64,000 nt of DNA from contig NZ_JABANE010000013.1 in the NCBI RefSeq assembly GCF_012844305.1, forward strand, positions 45,474 to 109,473. The letters run 5' to 3'. Made by a program: the position numbers and the translations under genes. This DNA is from Flammeovirga aprica JL-4 (lineage in GTDB: Bacteria; Bacteroidota; Bacteroidia; Cytophagales; Flammeovirgaceae). Shown piece by piece: positions 37,227 through 46,123 of this stretch; position 1 is the stretch's first letter; the number at the start of each line of letters is the position of its first letter. Under the pieces are notes generated by a model. The model saw only the letters and a program-made list of their open reading frames with translations. It did no database searches and had not been told where the DNA came from.

Positions 37227-38981
37227 CTAGTTTGAAGGTGTTGGTTGTTGTGTTTCAACTGCTGGGTAAGAATCCGTTTCAATCGTTGGGATTCTAGCAC
37301 CATAATGTAAATTGATTGCATCAATTGTAAATTTACCAATTACTGCATATCCTTTTTGAGTTAAATGTGCCCCATCCAAACTGAAAAGGAAACCTGTAAC
37401 ATAATCACCTGTGAATGTTGTATAACCTACGGTGATTCCTTCTGAATTTACTTTATCCATCAAAGATTTTGTATCTAAGAATGCTAAGTCTCTATCCGAT
37501 GCTTCAGCTTCTAAGTAAGTATTATAACCTGTGATAGCTTCTACTACTTCCTCCGCATCTACAGCTGTCAATGCTTCACCTTCTGCGGGTACTGGTAATA
37601 CATCTTTAATATTTTCAAGATCTAATTCTCCTCCATCAATGATCAAACTAAGAAGTGCTCCTACTTTACCTTGAGCATTTAAAGTAAACTTAGCTCCTGG
37701 TTTAGTTTGAACCATCATTGTCGGTGAGTTTTCATCATAAATTGGCATCTGATTATTCTCTTGTGTAAATACAGGATAGTAACCTAATGCTTTAAAGCCA
37801 GTTGAAACTGTTGCTACAGATTCTGTAACTGCTGCTTCAACAGTAGAAGTAGCCCATCCGATATTACATCCAATTCCTGCAAGTTCTAGAATTTGAGCTT
37901 GACCTTCCGCTGTTGCTAAATAAGCCATTGCGTCTGCTGGAGATTGACCTGCTGCTGTTAATTGTAAAAAGATAACAGTATATGATAACTCTACAGGATT
38001 GTTAGGATCTTTACCAATAGTCGGTGCAGTTTGTGCAGCTGCCGCAACAACATTTACCTGAGGATTATCCGCAGGAATTGACGGAGTTACCAAAGCAGTA
38101 ACAGTTGGTTCAACTTGTGATTTAATCAATGGATCAAAAGCTGCCGCCAGATAAGAGTTTACCAACCCTAGTGTTTGCTCATTTAAAGGTAAACCTTGCA
38201 AAGCTAAAATTCCTTCTAAAGTAGACGGTACAAAATTGAATAAAGGCGTATCCATAATATTTGGAATATTTAATACAACACCTTTCGCACCATTGCTTGT
38301 CATACCATCTAAAATCTGCTCAATTGAAGCCTCATAATCAGATTGTGAAGAAATAGCTCCATTTCCGTATGATCCACCTGAAGTAGCATAACCTAGAACA
38401 TCATTCGCTCCTAACCACATCGAGAAGAATGTTGGGTTAGCTGCAACTGCATCAGCAAGAACTGTAGCAGTCTGTTCTGAAGAAAAATATCCAAACAATT
38501 CGTTTGCTATACCATAGCCAGGAGTTGCCATATCAACAGCTCTGATTCCAGGTACTGCCATATTATGAAACTGTCCAGCTTTGATATCTGATGCCGCTCT
38601 TTTTCCTTCAACACCTACAGGAACTTTAATGTTTATGTTAATTCCATCTCCATTAACTAATTCCATTTGGGCTCCAAAATAAGAAGCTCCGCTATTAGAA
38701 ACCAATGGCTGAGTAAAACCTTGTGCACCCATTCCAACAGATTGTAAACTGTTTGCAATCAACTGAGGGTAAGAGTTCGCTTGTGCAGTACCAACCCATG
38801 CATTGTCAGTATATCCTGCCGTTAATGAATTTCCTAATGCTACATATGTTGTAAAATCTAAAGCTTTACCATCTTTTGCTTGCCCATTGGAAGGCTGGAA
38901 ATCATCTACTTCAGTTTTACAAGCAAAGAAACTTGAGAAAACTAAAGCTAAGAGAATTGATTTATATCTATTGAATATCAT
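37227..38981 (-). CDS. outer-membrane-type SGNH/GDSL hydrolase lipoprotein
   Basis: Lipobox at SSFFAC (Cys21), then block I YVALGNSLTAGYTDN with Ser52, block III FFSMWLGANDVLGYA near residue 190, and LDGAHLTQKGYAVIG near 549-563 with the Asp-His pair. A long insert of about 250 residues between blocks III and V, rich in Ala and Thr, makes it 584 residues, far above the ~200 of simple SGNH enzymes. It follows the FadL-type porin gene by 27 bases; a surface or periplasmic lipase feeding fatty acids to the porin is the natural reading, but that is inference. Confidence 0.85.
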   Translation of the reverse strand: MIFNRYKSILLALVFSSFFACKTEVDDFQPSNGQAKDGKALDFTTYVALGNSLTAGYTDNAWVGTAQANSYPQLIANSLQSVGMGAQGFTQPLVSNSGASYFGAQMELVNGDGININIKVPVGVEGKRAASDIKAGQFHNMAVPGIRAVDMATPGYGIANELFGYFSSEQTATVLADAVAANPTFFSMWLGANDVLGYATSGGSYGNGAISSQSDYEASIEQILDGMTSNGAKGVVLNIPNIMDTPLFNFVPSTLEGILALQGLPLNEQTLGLVNSYLAAAFDPLIKSQVEPTVTALVTPSIPADNPQVNVVAAAAQTAPTIGKDPNNPVELSYTVIFLQLTAAGQSPADAMAYLATAEGQAQILELAGIGCNIGWATSTVEAAVTESVATVSTGFKALGYYPVFTQENNQMPIYDENSPTMMVQTKPGAKFTLNAQGKVGALLSLIIDGGELDLENIKDVLPVPAEGEALTAVDAEEVVEAITGYNTYLEAEASDRDLAFLDTKSLMDKVNSEGITVGYTTFTGDYVTGFLFSLDGAHLTQKGYAVIGKFTIDAINLHYGARIPTIETDSYPAVETQQPTPSN

Positions 38982-39008
38982 GTTTTCTTTTTGGTATTAG
39001 GTCTTAGG

Positions 39009-40304
39009 TTAAAAAGTATAGTTCAATGAAACAGTTGGGATATAAGCAGTTGCTTTGTAAATACCGTCCATTGCTCCTGTATCTACACCGTCCGGTACCT
39101 CGTTTTGTCTTTGCTCTTTATTTACATAAAGGAACGCTGCGTCTACACCAAAGTGATCCCCAATCATGTAGCTTGCTCCTATTGTTAAACCTAAAGCATT
39201 TGCATCTGGAGATTCAGGTGTTAAATAACCGTCTTGAACTGGAGTAGTGTCATAGTAAGCACCTGCTCTAATCGTTAACGCTTCTGTAGTTCTATGCTCC
39301 ACACCGAAATTAATGATGTATGAATCTTGCCATTTTCTAGCATATTTAATTTCTGCTTGACCATCATCATTCAAGTAATCACCTTGAGGGAATTCTATTT
39401 TCAACTCCTCATAAACACTCCAAGTCACATAGTTGAAATCTAGTGCAAATGATAATTTCTCTGTTGCATTGTAACCTACACCAATCCCGATATTTGACGG
39501 AAGAGGTAATTTCGCATTGAAATCAGTCTTGTATCCATTATCAGTATAATTACCACCCCATTTAGCTTCTGGGAATAATATCTCTCTAACAGCATTTGAT
39601 GGCATGTCAAAAGTAGCCTCTCCGTTTTTCACCTCCATGTCAACACCTGCTCTGTAGCTAGCACCTAGTGAGAATTTTTCAGATAACTCTGCAAATACAC
39701 CTACATTGAAACCTACTTTAGTTTCTGCTTGGCTATCCATTTCAAAAGTAATATCACCAGCTGGAGCCGATAATACTTTCTTGAATTGAACTGAACCTGT
39801 TACAATACTAACCCCTGCGCCTACTGATACTTTATCACCTATTCTGTAAGATGCCGTTGGCTGAATAAAAATAGATTGTAGAGCAATTTCTTGTAATGCA
39901 AATTTACCTACCCAATCGGGGTCATAAGTTACTGTTGAGCCAAATGGGGTATAAACACCTAAACCGAATGCCCAAGGTGATTCTGCAGATGGTCTATATA
40001 CACCATATGCATGGAATGGTGTTCCCATTGGTGAGGTTGATGAGTTTTTCTCAGCGCTCTCAATACCTCTGTAAGAAATATTTGAAAAAACTGGACTAAA
40101 ACCAACCTGTATTGCACTGCTTTCTAAAAACGAAAGAGCTCCTGGGTTAAAAAATAAGCTGGAAGCGTCTGGGCCGTAACCCACGCCTACATTACCACGG
40201 CCAGTTTGCTTTGTTCCTTGAAGAAGCACCTGGAAGCCATTAGCAAAAGATGCTTGAGCGATGCATACTGCTGCTAATGATAACAGTAAATTTCTAAGTT
40301 TCAT
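39009..40304 (-). CDS. OmpP1/FadL/TodX family outer-membrane transporter
   Basis: Outer-membrane beta barrel for uptake of long-chain fatty acids or other hydrophobic compounds. A signal peptide (residues 1-21, ending SFA) is followed by NGFQVLLQGTKQTGRGNVGV and DASSLFFNPGALSFL, the N-terminal hatch signature of the family. Alternating barrel strands continue to the C-terminal IPTVSLNYTF, which ends in the aromatic residue required for barrel insertion. 431 residues is standard. It heads a two-gene operon with the SGNH lipoprotein; two FadR-like operator palindromes lie upstream. Confidence 0.92.
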   Translation of the reverse strand: MKLRNLLLSLAAVCIAQASFANGFQVLLQGTKQTGRGNVGVGYGPDASSLFFNPGALSFLESSAIQVGFSPVFSNISYRGIESAEKNSSTSPMGTPFHAYGVYRPSAESPWAFGLGVYTPFGSTVTYDPDWVGKFALQEIALQSIFIQPTASYRIGDKVSVGAGVSIVTGSVQFKKVLSAPAGDITFEMDSQAETKVGFNVGVFAELSEKFSLGASYRAGVDMEVKNGEATFDMPSNAVREILFPEAKWGGNYTDNGYKTDFNAKLPLPSNIGIGVGYNATEKLSFALDFNYVTWSVYEELKIEFPQGDYLNDDGQAEIKYARKWQDSYIINFGVEHRTTEALTIRAGAYYDTTPVQDGYLTPESPDANALGLTIGASYMIGDHFGVDAAFLYVNKEQRQNEVPDGVDTGAMDGIYKATAYIPTVSLNYTF

Positions 40305-40556
40305 TAAGTAAAATAGATTTTGATAAAATTGATAATTTTCAGACTAAGTAGTGTCTCAAAAAATACAATCAGATGAATAAATGTTATGTATGCATAACAA
40401 ATTTTTCTAAACAATTATAGGTTTACTGTCCGCAAAGTGCAAACAATTCATAAAAAATCCCACGTATATTTAACACTTAATGGTTTATTTGTAGATATAT
40501 TTACATTTATTATAGAAAAAATGCAATGTAATATTTGTAATTATTACATTTAAACC

Positions 40557-40574
40557 TAAATGAATATTCATTCA
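40557..40574. promoter_or_regulatory. FadR (TetR family)-like operator, site 1
   Basis: TAAATGAATATTCATTCA matches 17 of 18 positions of the Bacillus subtilis FadR (YsiA) operator TGAATGAMTANTCATTCA as I recall it. It lies about 250 bases before the fadL-type gene, in the gene-free gap 40305-40740. Confidence 0.5.
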
Positions 40575-40692
40575 TAACACTCAACACTCATTAAAAGCAC
40601 TTTGTTATCACATGGTAAAAGTGATCACCATTGAAATAATAGAGGTTTTAATATAAAAAATAAAAGAATTGAACTATTCTAATTTTACATAA

Positions 40693-40710
40693 TGAATGAT
40701 TATTCATTTA
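40693..40710. promoter_or_regulatory. FadR (TetR family)-like operator, site 2
   Basis: TGAATGATTATTCATTTA matches 16 of 18 positions of the same operator consensus. It sits 119 bases from site 1 at the far side of the gap, close to the stop codon of the SGNH esterase gene. Confidence 0.45.
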
Positions 40711-40740
40711 TTGTTTAACGAAATTATATATACGCAATAT

Positions 40741-42015
40741 TTAATATGTATTATAATATTTCATTAATGCTCTATAGAAGAGCTCTCCTTGGTATTGATA
40801 ACCGATTCTACTCAAATGAACTCTATCTTTTGAAGTCATAGAAAGAGCACTCCATTGCTCAATCGATGATAACCCTCCCATAACATGATAGAAGTCCCAA
40901 ATCGCTACATTATTTTGTTGAGCAATCTGATACATTGCTTTGGTGGCAATCGCATTGTCCTTGTTCAAGTATTTCGATTTTCTAAAATTATCTCCAGGTG
41001 TAGTTAGTATAATGGGTAAATCAGGGATTACTTTTCTGATATCCTGGATCAATTGGGTGTATTTCTGTATAAAGATATTTTTGTTGAATGGTGAATGAAA
41101 AGCATCGTTAGTGCCTAGTGAAATGATTAGTAAATCAGGATGAATGGATTGAATATCTTCTTGAATTGCTTTGCATCTTAAATAAGAGGTCACTTTAGCG
41201 CCATTCACTCCAGAAGAACTGTAGGACAATCCACTTTCTAATTGGTCATATACACCAAACCCTCTTAATATAAATTGGTTTTGTGAGGCATTTTCCTTTT
41301 CAAAAGAAAACCTGAACTTAGAAATTGGTTTATCAAAAGTAAAAATGACTTTTCCATTTTTCACTTCTTTACTGATCAATTTAGCAGGTTCTAAAGGCAT
41401 TACTATAGGGGTAAACTGTGTCGGATCATCCGTAGGATAATAAACTTCAATGATGTTTCCTTTATAAGGATGTAATGAATCGATGCCAACATTAATAGTC
41501 AGAGCGGCAAATGACTCCGTTGTCCTTGCGGAGATAGCAGCCAAACCCCAATTGCTTTTATGATAACTTATGGAAGCTCTTTTTCCTTCCCAAGTTCCTA
41601 TTTTTGACACAGAAAAATTGTAGGGATTATTGGTTTTAGCGGCTTTATATGGAAAAAAGAAACCTCTACTTTTCATAGGGAAGCGAGCATCTTCATAAAA
41701 CTTTTCTCTTACCCAGCCTGAGAAAAAATCGGCTTGAATGTGGGAGTCGCCTATGTGCAATACTTCTACTTGTTTTTGATCACCTGCTTCTAAGTCTGAA
41801 AGCTTATCAAAAAAAGTTTCCAATAATGATGAATCTCCAAACACCTGTATTTTATTAAGGTCCATTCTTATAAAGTCGTATACTTCAAAAGGCTTCTTCG
41901 TAGAAGAAATTGAAGTAGGCGCAGAGTGACCACATAAAAATATAATTGTGAAAAAGGCTTTTACACTATTGGAAACATATTTTTTCCAAGCTCTCTTGTT
42001 ACTTTGTGGCTTCAT
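40741..42015 (-). CDS. secreted SGNH-type esterase with inserted beta domain
   Basis: Residues 12-32 are hydrophobic (signal peptide or anchor). Block I LHIGDSHIQADFFSG places Ser91; then about 170 residues form a beta-rich, CBM-like insert; block III SLGTNDAFHSP lies near residue 300 and DRVHLSRIGYQYQGELF near 402 supplies Asp and His. This split arrangement is the one described for peptidoglycan O-acetylesterase Ape1, where a CBM35 interrupts the SGNH fold. The product would remove acetyl groups from wall or exopolysaccharide. Overlaps its paralogue by 17 bases; no MBOAT acyltransferase is beside it, unlike many such loci. Confidence 0.78.
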   Translation of the reverse strand: MKPQSNKRAWKKYVSNSVKAFFTIIFLCGHSAPTSISSTKKPFEVYDFIRMDLNKIQVFGDSSLLETFFDKLSDLEAGDQKQVEVLHIGDSHIQADFFSGWVREKFYEDARFPMKSRGFFFPYKAAKTNNPYNFSVSKIGTWEGKRASISYHKSNWGLAAISARTTESFAALTINVGIDSLHPYKGNIIEVYYPTDDPTQFTPIVMPLEPAKLISKEVKNGKVIFTFDKPISKFRFSFEKENASQNQFILRGFGVYDQLESGLSYSSSGVNGAKVTSYLRCKAIQEDIQSIHPDLLIISLGTNDAFHSPFNKNIFIQKYTQLIQDIRKVIPDLPIILTTPGDNFRKSKYLNKDNAIATKAMYQIAQQNNVAIWDFYHVMGGLSSIEQWSALSMTSKDRVHLSRIGYQYQGELFYRALMKYYNTY

Positions 42016-43456
42016 CCGAATGGTCTCTGTTTTTATAGCGTTGGTATTCTCTCACTAACTCATTATAAAGCATATCCCCTATATAATTTGCTCCTTTTCT
42101 TGTAAAGTGAGTATAATCTTTCCCTGCCCATGCTGGCTTCTTGTCTGCCCATCTTACGATAGAGTTCTTGCCTCCCATTGCTAAATAAAGGTCCCAATAA
42201 GCCACTCCTGCTTGTTTTGCAGCTCTTCTTTCAGCGGCGCGAATCGCATCTATATTAGAATATGATTCCATTTTTGAACCTTCTTTTTTTGCCATATCTG
42301 AAACACCTACAATCAGAATGCTCATTTCAGGTGCCACTTCTTTGAAATACTTCAATTGTTTTACTAGTAAACGCTCATAAAATTTATAGCTCTCCGCTTC
42401 TTGCGGCACTACATTTACCCCAAACTGTAAAATCAAAAGTTCTGAGTTTACGGTTGAAAGCAACTTCTTCAAATGTTTACGGCTTATTTTTGTGAAATCA
42501 GTTCCTGAAGAGCCCCTCATTGGTATATTATCAACAGCAATACCTGTATTACAATCAAAACTTACACCGTATACTTCTGGAGAAACATCTGCTGTAAAGG
42601 AAACTTCTAAAGCTCCTAAAGCCCCTGAAACAGGTAATTTTATTTTTTTACTTTCAGAATCAGCCTCTACCTCTATAGGGCTTCCTTCCACACCATTCAT
42701 ACTGTAGCCTACTTTCACATCTGCTACTGTATTTCTTAGGTAAACATTAAAAAGCTCAAACTGCTTATGTGATTTTTTAGAGTAAGGAGCCGGTTCAAAA
42801 GAGATTTTAGCTTCTGTACCTTCATATGAATAATATTTACCAAAGAATCCATAATCGTTATGTTTTCCTCTATATTTTTTGGGACCAAAACATAAGAACT
42901 GTTCCCAATTATCAGAATACGACTGCGCAAGAGTTGTTCTTCTGTTTTTCTGTTCCATGATCGGCACTAATCCTACGCCACAACCGCCAAATTGCTCTTG
43001 TAAATTGCGTCTAAGTTGTTCGGTCATCCTGTCTCCTTCTAATTGTGAATCGCCGTAATGTAAAACTCTTACTAATTTTCCTTGTTCGGCAATAGAGGAT
43101 AAGCCTTTGAAAAAATGATCTAAACAATAAGGGTTAGTTTCGGGATATTCAATAGCTACAGCACCTTTAGGTGTTCTTACTTGTAATGGTTTTTCTTCAA
43201 CAGGAGTCCATGATGATTCCTCTGAAATACTTTCCATATCCACTGTCATCGAATCATCTTCCTCGTATTCTTCCACTTCCACAACCTCTTTTTCTTTTTC
43301 AGCAATCATGCTTTCAGGCAATACATCTTCTGTAGAAGGTATTCGGATTGTTGTTCCGAAAATATTGATTTCATCAGGAGACATCATCAGTACCAACCCC
43401 AGCATCAAGGCTACGTAGACTAATATTTGAATTATCTTTAAAGGAGTAATTTTCAT
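41999..43456 (-). CDS. membrane-anchored SGNH-type esterase, paralogue of the downstream gene
   Basis: Residues 9-26 form an N-terminal membrane anchor, then a ~70-residue acidic linker (VEVEEYEEDDSMTVDMES). Block I VLHYGDSQLEGDRMTEQLR places Ser137; a beta-rich insert follows (about 195-310); block III is FGVNVVPQE with N but no D; and GKDYTHFTRKGANYIGDML near 452 gives the Asp-His pair. Same domain plan as the next gene (overlap 17 bases), so the pair probably arose by duplication and acts on O-acetylated glycan outside the inner membrane. 485 residues. Confidence 0.78.
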   Translation of the reverse strand: MKITPLKIIQILVYVALMLGLVLMMSPDEINIFGTTIRIPSTEDVLPESMIAEKEKEVVEVEEYEEDDSMTVDMESISEESSWTPVEEKPLQVRTPKGAVAIEYPETNPYCLDHFFKGLSSIAEQGKLVRVLHYGDSQLEGDRMTEQLRRNLQEQFGGCGVGLVPIMEQKNRRTTLAQSYSDNWEQFLCFGPKKYRGKHNDYGFFGKYYSYEGTEAKISFEPAPYSKKSHKQFELFNVYLRNTVADVKVGYSMNGVEGSPIEVEADSESKKIKLPVSGALGALEVSFTADVSPEVYGVSFDCNTGIAVDNIPMRGSSGTDFTKISRKHLKKLLSTVNSELLILQFGVNVVPQEAESYKFYERLLVKQLKYFKEVAPEMSILIVGVSDMAKKEGSKMESYSNIDAIRAAERRAAKQAGVAYWDLYLAMGGKNSIVRWADKKPAWAGKDYTHFTRKGANYIGDMLYNELVREYQRYKNRDHSDEATK

Positions 43457-43502
43457 TCTTTTTCTGAGGTTATTTAATAGTTTTTCTGTGAAAAAAATTC
43501 AA

Positions 43503-43660
43503 CTAAGTACTAAGCCAAAAGTAATTGATAATTAATTATTTTTTGTGAGTACGACGCTAAAAAACGTATAAATAGTGGTTCTATTTAAAGTTTTTTGAAG
43601 GAAGTAATCGCAAAACAATAATAAGAATTAGTGTTAAATAATTTTGGCTTAGTACTTATA
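43503..43660. repeat. foldback repeat family, copy 3 (inverted orientation)
   Basis: Starts CTAAGTACTAAGCCAAAAGT and ends TTTTGGCTTAGTACTTATA. Read on the minus strand it matches the tandem copies near 37 kb block by block (ATTATTGTTTTGCGATTACT; AATAGAACCACTATTTATACG). It lies directly upstream of the SGNH gene that starts at 43456. Confidence 0.85.
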
Positions 43661-43714
43661 AATTTATGAAAAATATAAATGTTCGGAACGATAGCAGGCA
43701 TATTTCACCTAAAG

Positions 43715-43745
43715 TTTTTTATCTCTGCCCAATACCGTAATTTTG
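43715..43745 (+). promoter_or_regulatory. probable promoter of msrC
   Basis: TAATTTTG at 43738-43745 fits TAnnTTTG; a T-rich TTTT box stands 19 bases upstream. The predicted transcript starts near 43752, after the longer possible start at 43743, which supports the ATG at 43803. Confidence 0.5.
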
Positions 43746-43802
43746 GGCTTTCATTATCTTCTTTCGAAAATAAGACATACGAACCTCATAAATATATTAA
43801 AC

Positions 43803-44288
43803 ATGGCTGAAGAATTATTCTTACCTGAAAATGGTAATAAAACGGAGCTATACGAAAGTATTCTTCCTCAAATAAAAGGGCTGACTTCTATTGAAACAGA
43901 TCTAATAGCCAATTTATCCAATACTTGTGCTGTGCTAAAGGAAACATTTAATCACCTATGGATTGGGTTTTATCTGGTCAAAAATGATGAACTAGTATTA
44001 GGGCCTTTTCAGGGACCGATTGCTTGTACAAGAATTAAAAAAGGTAAAGGTGTTTGTGGTACTACCTGGGCTGACGCAAAGACTTATGTAGTGGAAGATG
44101 TAGAAGCTTTTCCAGGACACATTGCATGTAGTTCGGCTTCTAAGTCTGAAATTGTTGCACCAGTTATTGTAAATGATGAAGTAGTAGCTGTTTTGGATAT
44201 TGACAGTGATCAATTGAGTACATTTGATGCTATTGATCAAAAATATATTGAAGAATTGTGCAGTTACCTTGCCTCTAAATGGAGTTAG
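43803..44288 (+). CDS. msrC: free methionine-(R)-sulfoxide reductase, GAF type
   Basis: Cytoplasmic enzyme that reduces free Met-R-sulfoxide. The GAF fold holds three reactive cysteines, C75 (GPIACTRI), C85 (GVCGTTW) and C109 (GHIACSSASKSEIVAPV); their spacings of 10 and 24 residues equal those of E. coli fRMsr (C84, C94, C118). The start at 43803 gives 161 residues, the family length; an upstream ATG at 43743 would add 20 unusual residues and lies before the predicted transcription start. Single-gene unit with a bidirectional terminator. Confidence 0.93.
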   Translation: MAEELFLPENGNKTELYESILPQIKGLTSIETDLIANLSNTCAVLKETFNHLWIGFYLVKNDELVLGPFQGPIACTRIKKGKGVCGTTWADAKTYVVEDVEAFPGHIACSSASKSEIVAPVIVNDEVVAVLDIDSDQLSTFDAIDQKYIEELCSYLASKWS

Positions 44289-44290
44289 GC

Positions 44291-44330
44291 AAAAAAATAA
44301 GGGCGCTTTTTAAAACGCCCTTATTTTTTA
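44291..44330. terminator. bidirectional terminator between msrC and the HAD gene
   Basis: AAAAAATAAGGGCG and CGCCCTTATTTTTT flank a short loop. The right end overlaps the last codons of the minus-strand HAD gene, whose stop is at 44328. Confidence 0.88.
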
Positions 44331-44855
44331 TTGATCAGCTAAAATGATCTTGTCGACAGCCTCTAATAAATTCTTTGCATAATGTGTTGCAACTGAATTT
44401 TCAACCAAAGGATTATCAACCTGAATTCTATATTTGATACCCACTTTTTCAGCAGGAATTAAATCTCTTTCCTTGTCTCCAATCATCCAAGTGTTTTCCA
44501 TGTCCGCATCGTACTTGTAAATCGCTCTTTCAAACATTAAAGTACCTGGCTTACGGCTCAATGAATTAGACCAGTTTTCATGCAAAGGAGCGTAGAACAT
44601 ATCGTCGATTGCATTGTTACATTCTTTCTGTAAGGCATCGTGACAGATATATACATCTTCCTTTTTATAGATTCCTTTTACAATACCTGATTGATTGGTG
44701 AGAATCACTAACTTAAAACCTGCATCTTTTAATTTCTGCAAAGCTTCTGCAACTCCTGGAAGAACCTCAAACTTTTCTAAAGTGTAAGCATAATCCACAT
44801 AGTCTTTATTCAAGACACCGTCTCTATCCAAGAATACGCACTTATTCTTTTTCAT
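44328..44855 (-). CDS. HAD-IIIA phosphatase (GmhB/HisB-like)
   Basis: Phosphatase of the haloacid dehalogenase group. Motif I FLDRDGVLNKDYVDY (nucleophile Asp near residue 9, acid-base Asp two residues on), motif II VILTNQSGIVKG, motif III Lys in LSRKPGTLMF, and motif IV MIGDKERDLIPAEKVG. This is the layout of heptose-1,7-bisphosphate or histidinol-phosphate phosphatases, but the Cys/His zinc site that GmhB carries before RKP is absent here (APLHENWSNSLSRKPG). 175 residues. Substrate therefore open. Confidence 0.85.
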   Translation of the reverse strand: MKKNKCVFLDRDGVLNKDYVDYAYTLEKFEVLPGVAEALQKLKDAGFKLVILTNQSGIVKGIYKKEDVYICHDALQKECNNAIDDMFYAPLHENWSNSLSRKPGTLMFERAIYKYDADMENTWMIGDKERDLIPAEKVGIKYRIQVDNPLVENSVATHYAKNLLEAVDKIILADQ

Positions 44856-44889
44856 CTTAATATTAAGTATAGAAATGAAATAATTTCCG

Positions 44890-44897
44890 CAAAGTTA
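44890..44897 (-). promoter_or_regulatory. probable promoter box of the HAD gene
   Basis: On the minus strand TAACTTTG(C), a full match to TAnnTTTG, about 35 bases before the start codon. The -33 box is only ATTT-like. Confidence 0.4.
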
Positions 44898-44922
44898 AAA
44901 GAATACAGAGATAAATTGGTAT

Positions 44923-45906
44923 CTATTCAGATTTATAAACCCTTCCTTTCCAATGTACCTTAGGCTTTTTTAAACTATAAATGAGTAAAATATTATAGGT
45001 AAATGCATGAAATAAATCAAACATCAGACTGTCACGCCATTGTATTTTCAAGCCCAACTGATGCTGAATTGTGATTATTGTTGCTGACTTAACAACATAA
45101 ACGACAGGAATCAACCACAATAATTCGTTAAAAAACACCCCAAAAAGTATTAATAAAGGATAAAAAATGATATTGAGATAGTTAAGGACTTTTAATGGTA
45201 ATTGAATCTTATTCGCCCCTTGCATCCACCTCCATCGCTGACGTAACCACTGAGGCAATGTGCTAACAGGCTGAGTTACTGCTAATACATCTTTTGAAAA
45301 AAGCTGTTCAAAACGACCTCCGACACGGATTACTTCTTTGAATAATGCAAAATCTTCTGCTACTGAGAAGGGTATATCTCTCACTCCTCCAACCTTTTCA
45401 AACATTGATCTTCTGATACCAAGGTTATTTCCCATAGCTGTCACAGGAATTCCAAATTTTGATAAAACTTGGATCATTTTCAAGGCAAACATCCAGTCCA
45501 TTCTTTGATAATTCGACCATAAGTTCCCTTGTTCAACAACTGTCACACCTGTCACAATATCTGCTGATAACAAGGAATTAAGCATAGTTTTCACCCATGA
45601 TGAAGGATAAACGACATCAGCATCTGCAAACAGAAAGTATTCCGCATCAGTCTGTTCACTCAAGAAATCGAGTACATTCACTTTTCCTTTCAAAGTTCTA
45701 TCTTGAGGGATATTGAACAGTTTAATGTTATCAAATTCTGCTACAAACCCGGTAACAATCTGCTCTGTGTTGTCTTTTGAAGCATCGTTCCCTATTAAAA
45801 TATCAATACATACATTGTTATTAACATTTTGAGAAATTAAACTCTCAAGGCAAGATTTTATCGTAACTTCCTCATTTCTAGCGGCAACAAGTATACTCAC
45901 CTTCAT
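44923..45906 (-). CDS. membrane GT2 family glycosyltransferase
   Basis: Begins VSILVAARNEEVTIKSCLES, then IDILIGNDASKDNT, the DxD metal site in FLFADADVVYPSSW near residue 98, EDFALFKEV near 192 and QRWRWMQGANK near 228, the QxxRW motif of processive GT2 enzymes. Two or more helices follow (about 243-285). 327 residues. It adds sugars from nucleotide donors to a lipid or a growing glycan. It stands apart from the 12-30 kb locus, so it may serve glycolipid synthesis instead. Confidence 0.87.
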   Translation of the reverse strand: MKVSILVAARNEEVTIKSCLESLISQNVNNNVCIDILIGNDASKDNTEQIVTGFVAEFDNIKLFNIPQDRTLKGKVNVLDFLSEQTDAEYFLFADADVVYPSSWVKTMLNSLLSADIVTGVTVVEQGNLWSNYQRMDWMFALKMIQVLSKFGIPVTAMGNNLGIRRSMFEKVGGVRDIPFSVAEDFALFKEVIRVGGRFEQLFSKDVLAVTQPVSTLPQWLRQRWRWMQGANKIQLPLKVLNYLNIIFYPLLILFGVFFNELLWLIPVVYVVKSATIITIQHQLGLKIQWRDSLMFDLFHAFTYNILLIYSLKKPKVHWKGRVYKSE

Positions 45907-45965
45907 TTCATCAAAATCAATTTACTTAACATGTTAAAATTACAACCTATCAGCATTTTATGTGG

Positions 45966-45996
45966 TTTGTAGGTTTATTGAAAGTTGGTAAATTTG
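45966..45996 (+). promoter_or_regulatory. promoter with exact Bacteroidota consensus, before the Ldh-family gene
   Basis: TTTG at 45966-45969, 19 bases, TAAATTTG at 45989-45996: a full match to TTTG-N19-TAnnTTTG. It would give a ~120-base leader. A second TACGTTTG at 46068-46075 could be an alternative promoter with a weak upstream box. Confidence 0.65.
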
Positions 45997-46123
45997 TACG
46001 TAATTAAAATAATACCAAAAGTAGAAAATCATCGTTTTCGAGTTACAAGGTATTGAAATTTCTACATTACGTTTGTGATTCATAAACTAAACAGAAAGTT
46101 CTACTTATTAAAAATACTTATAC

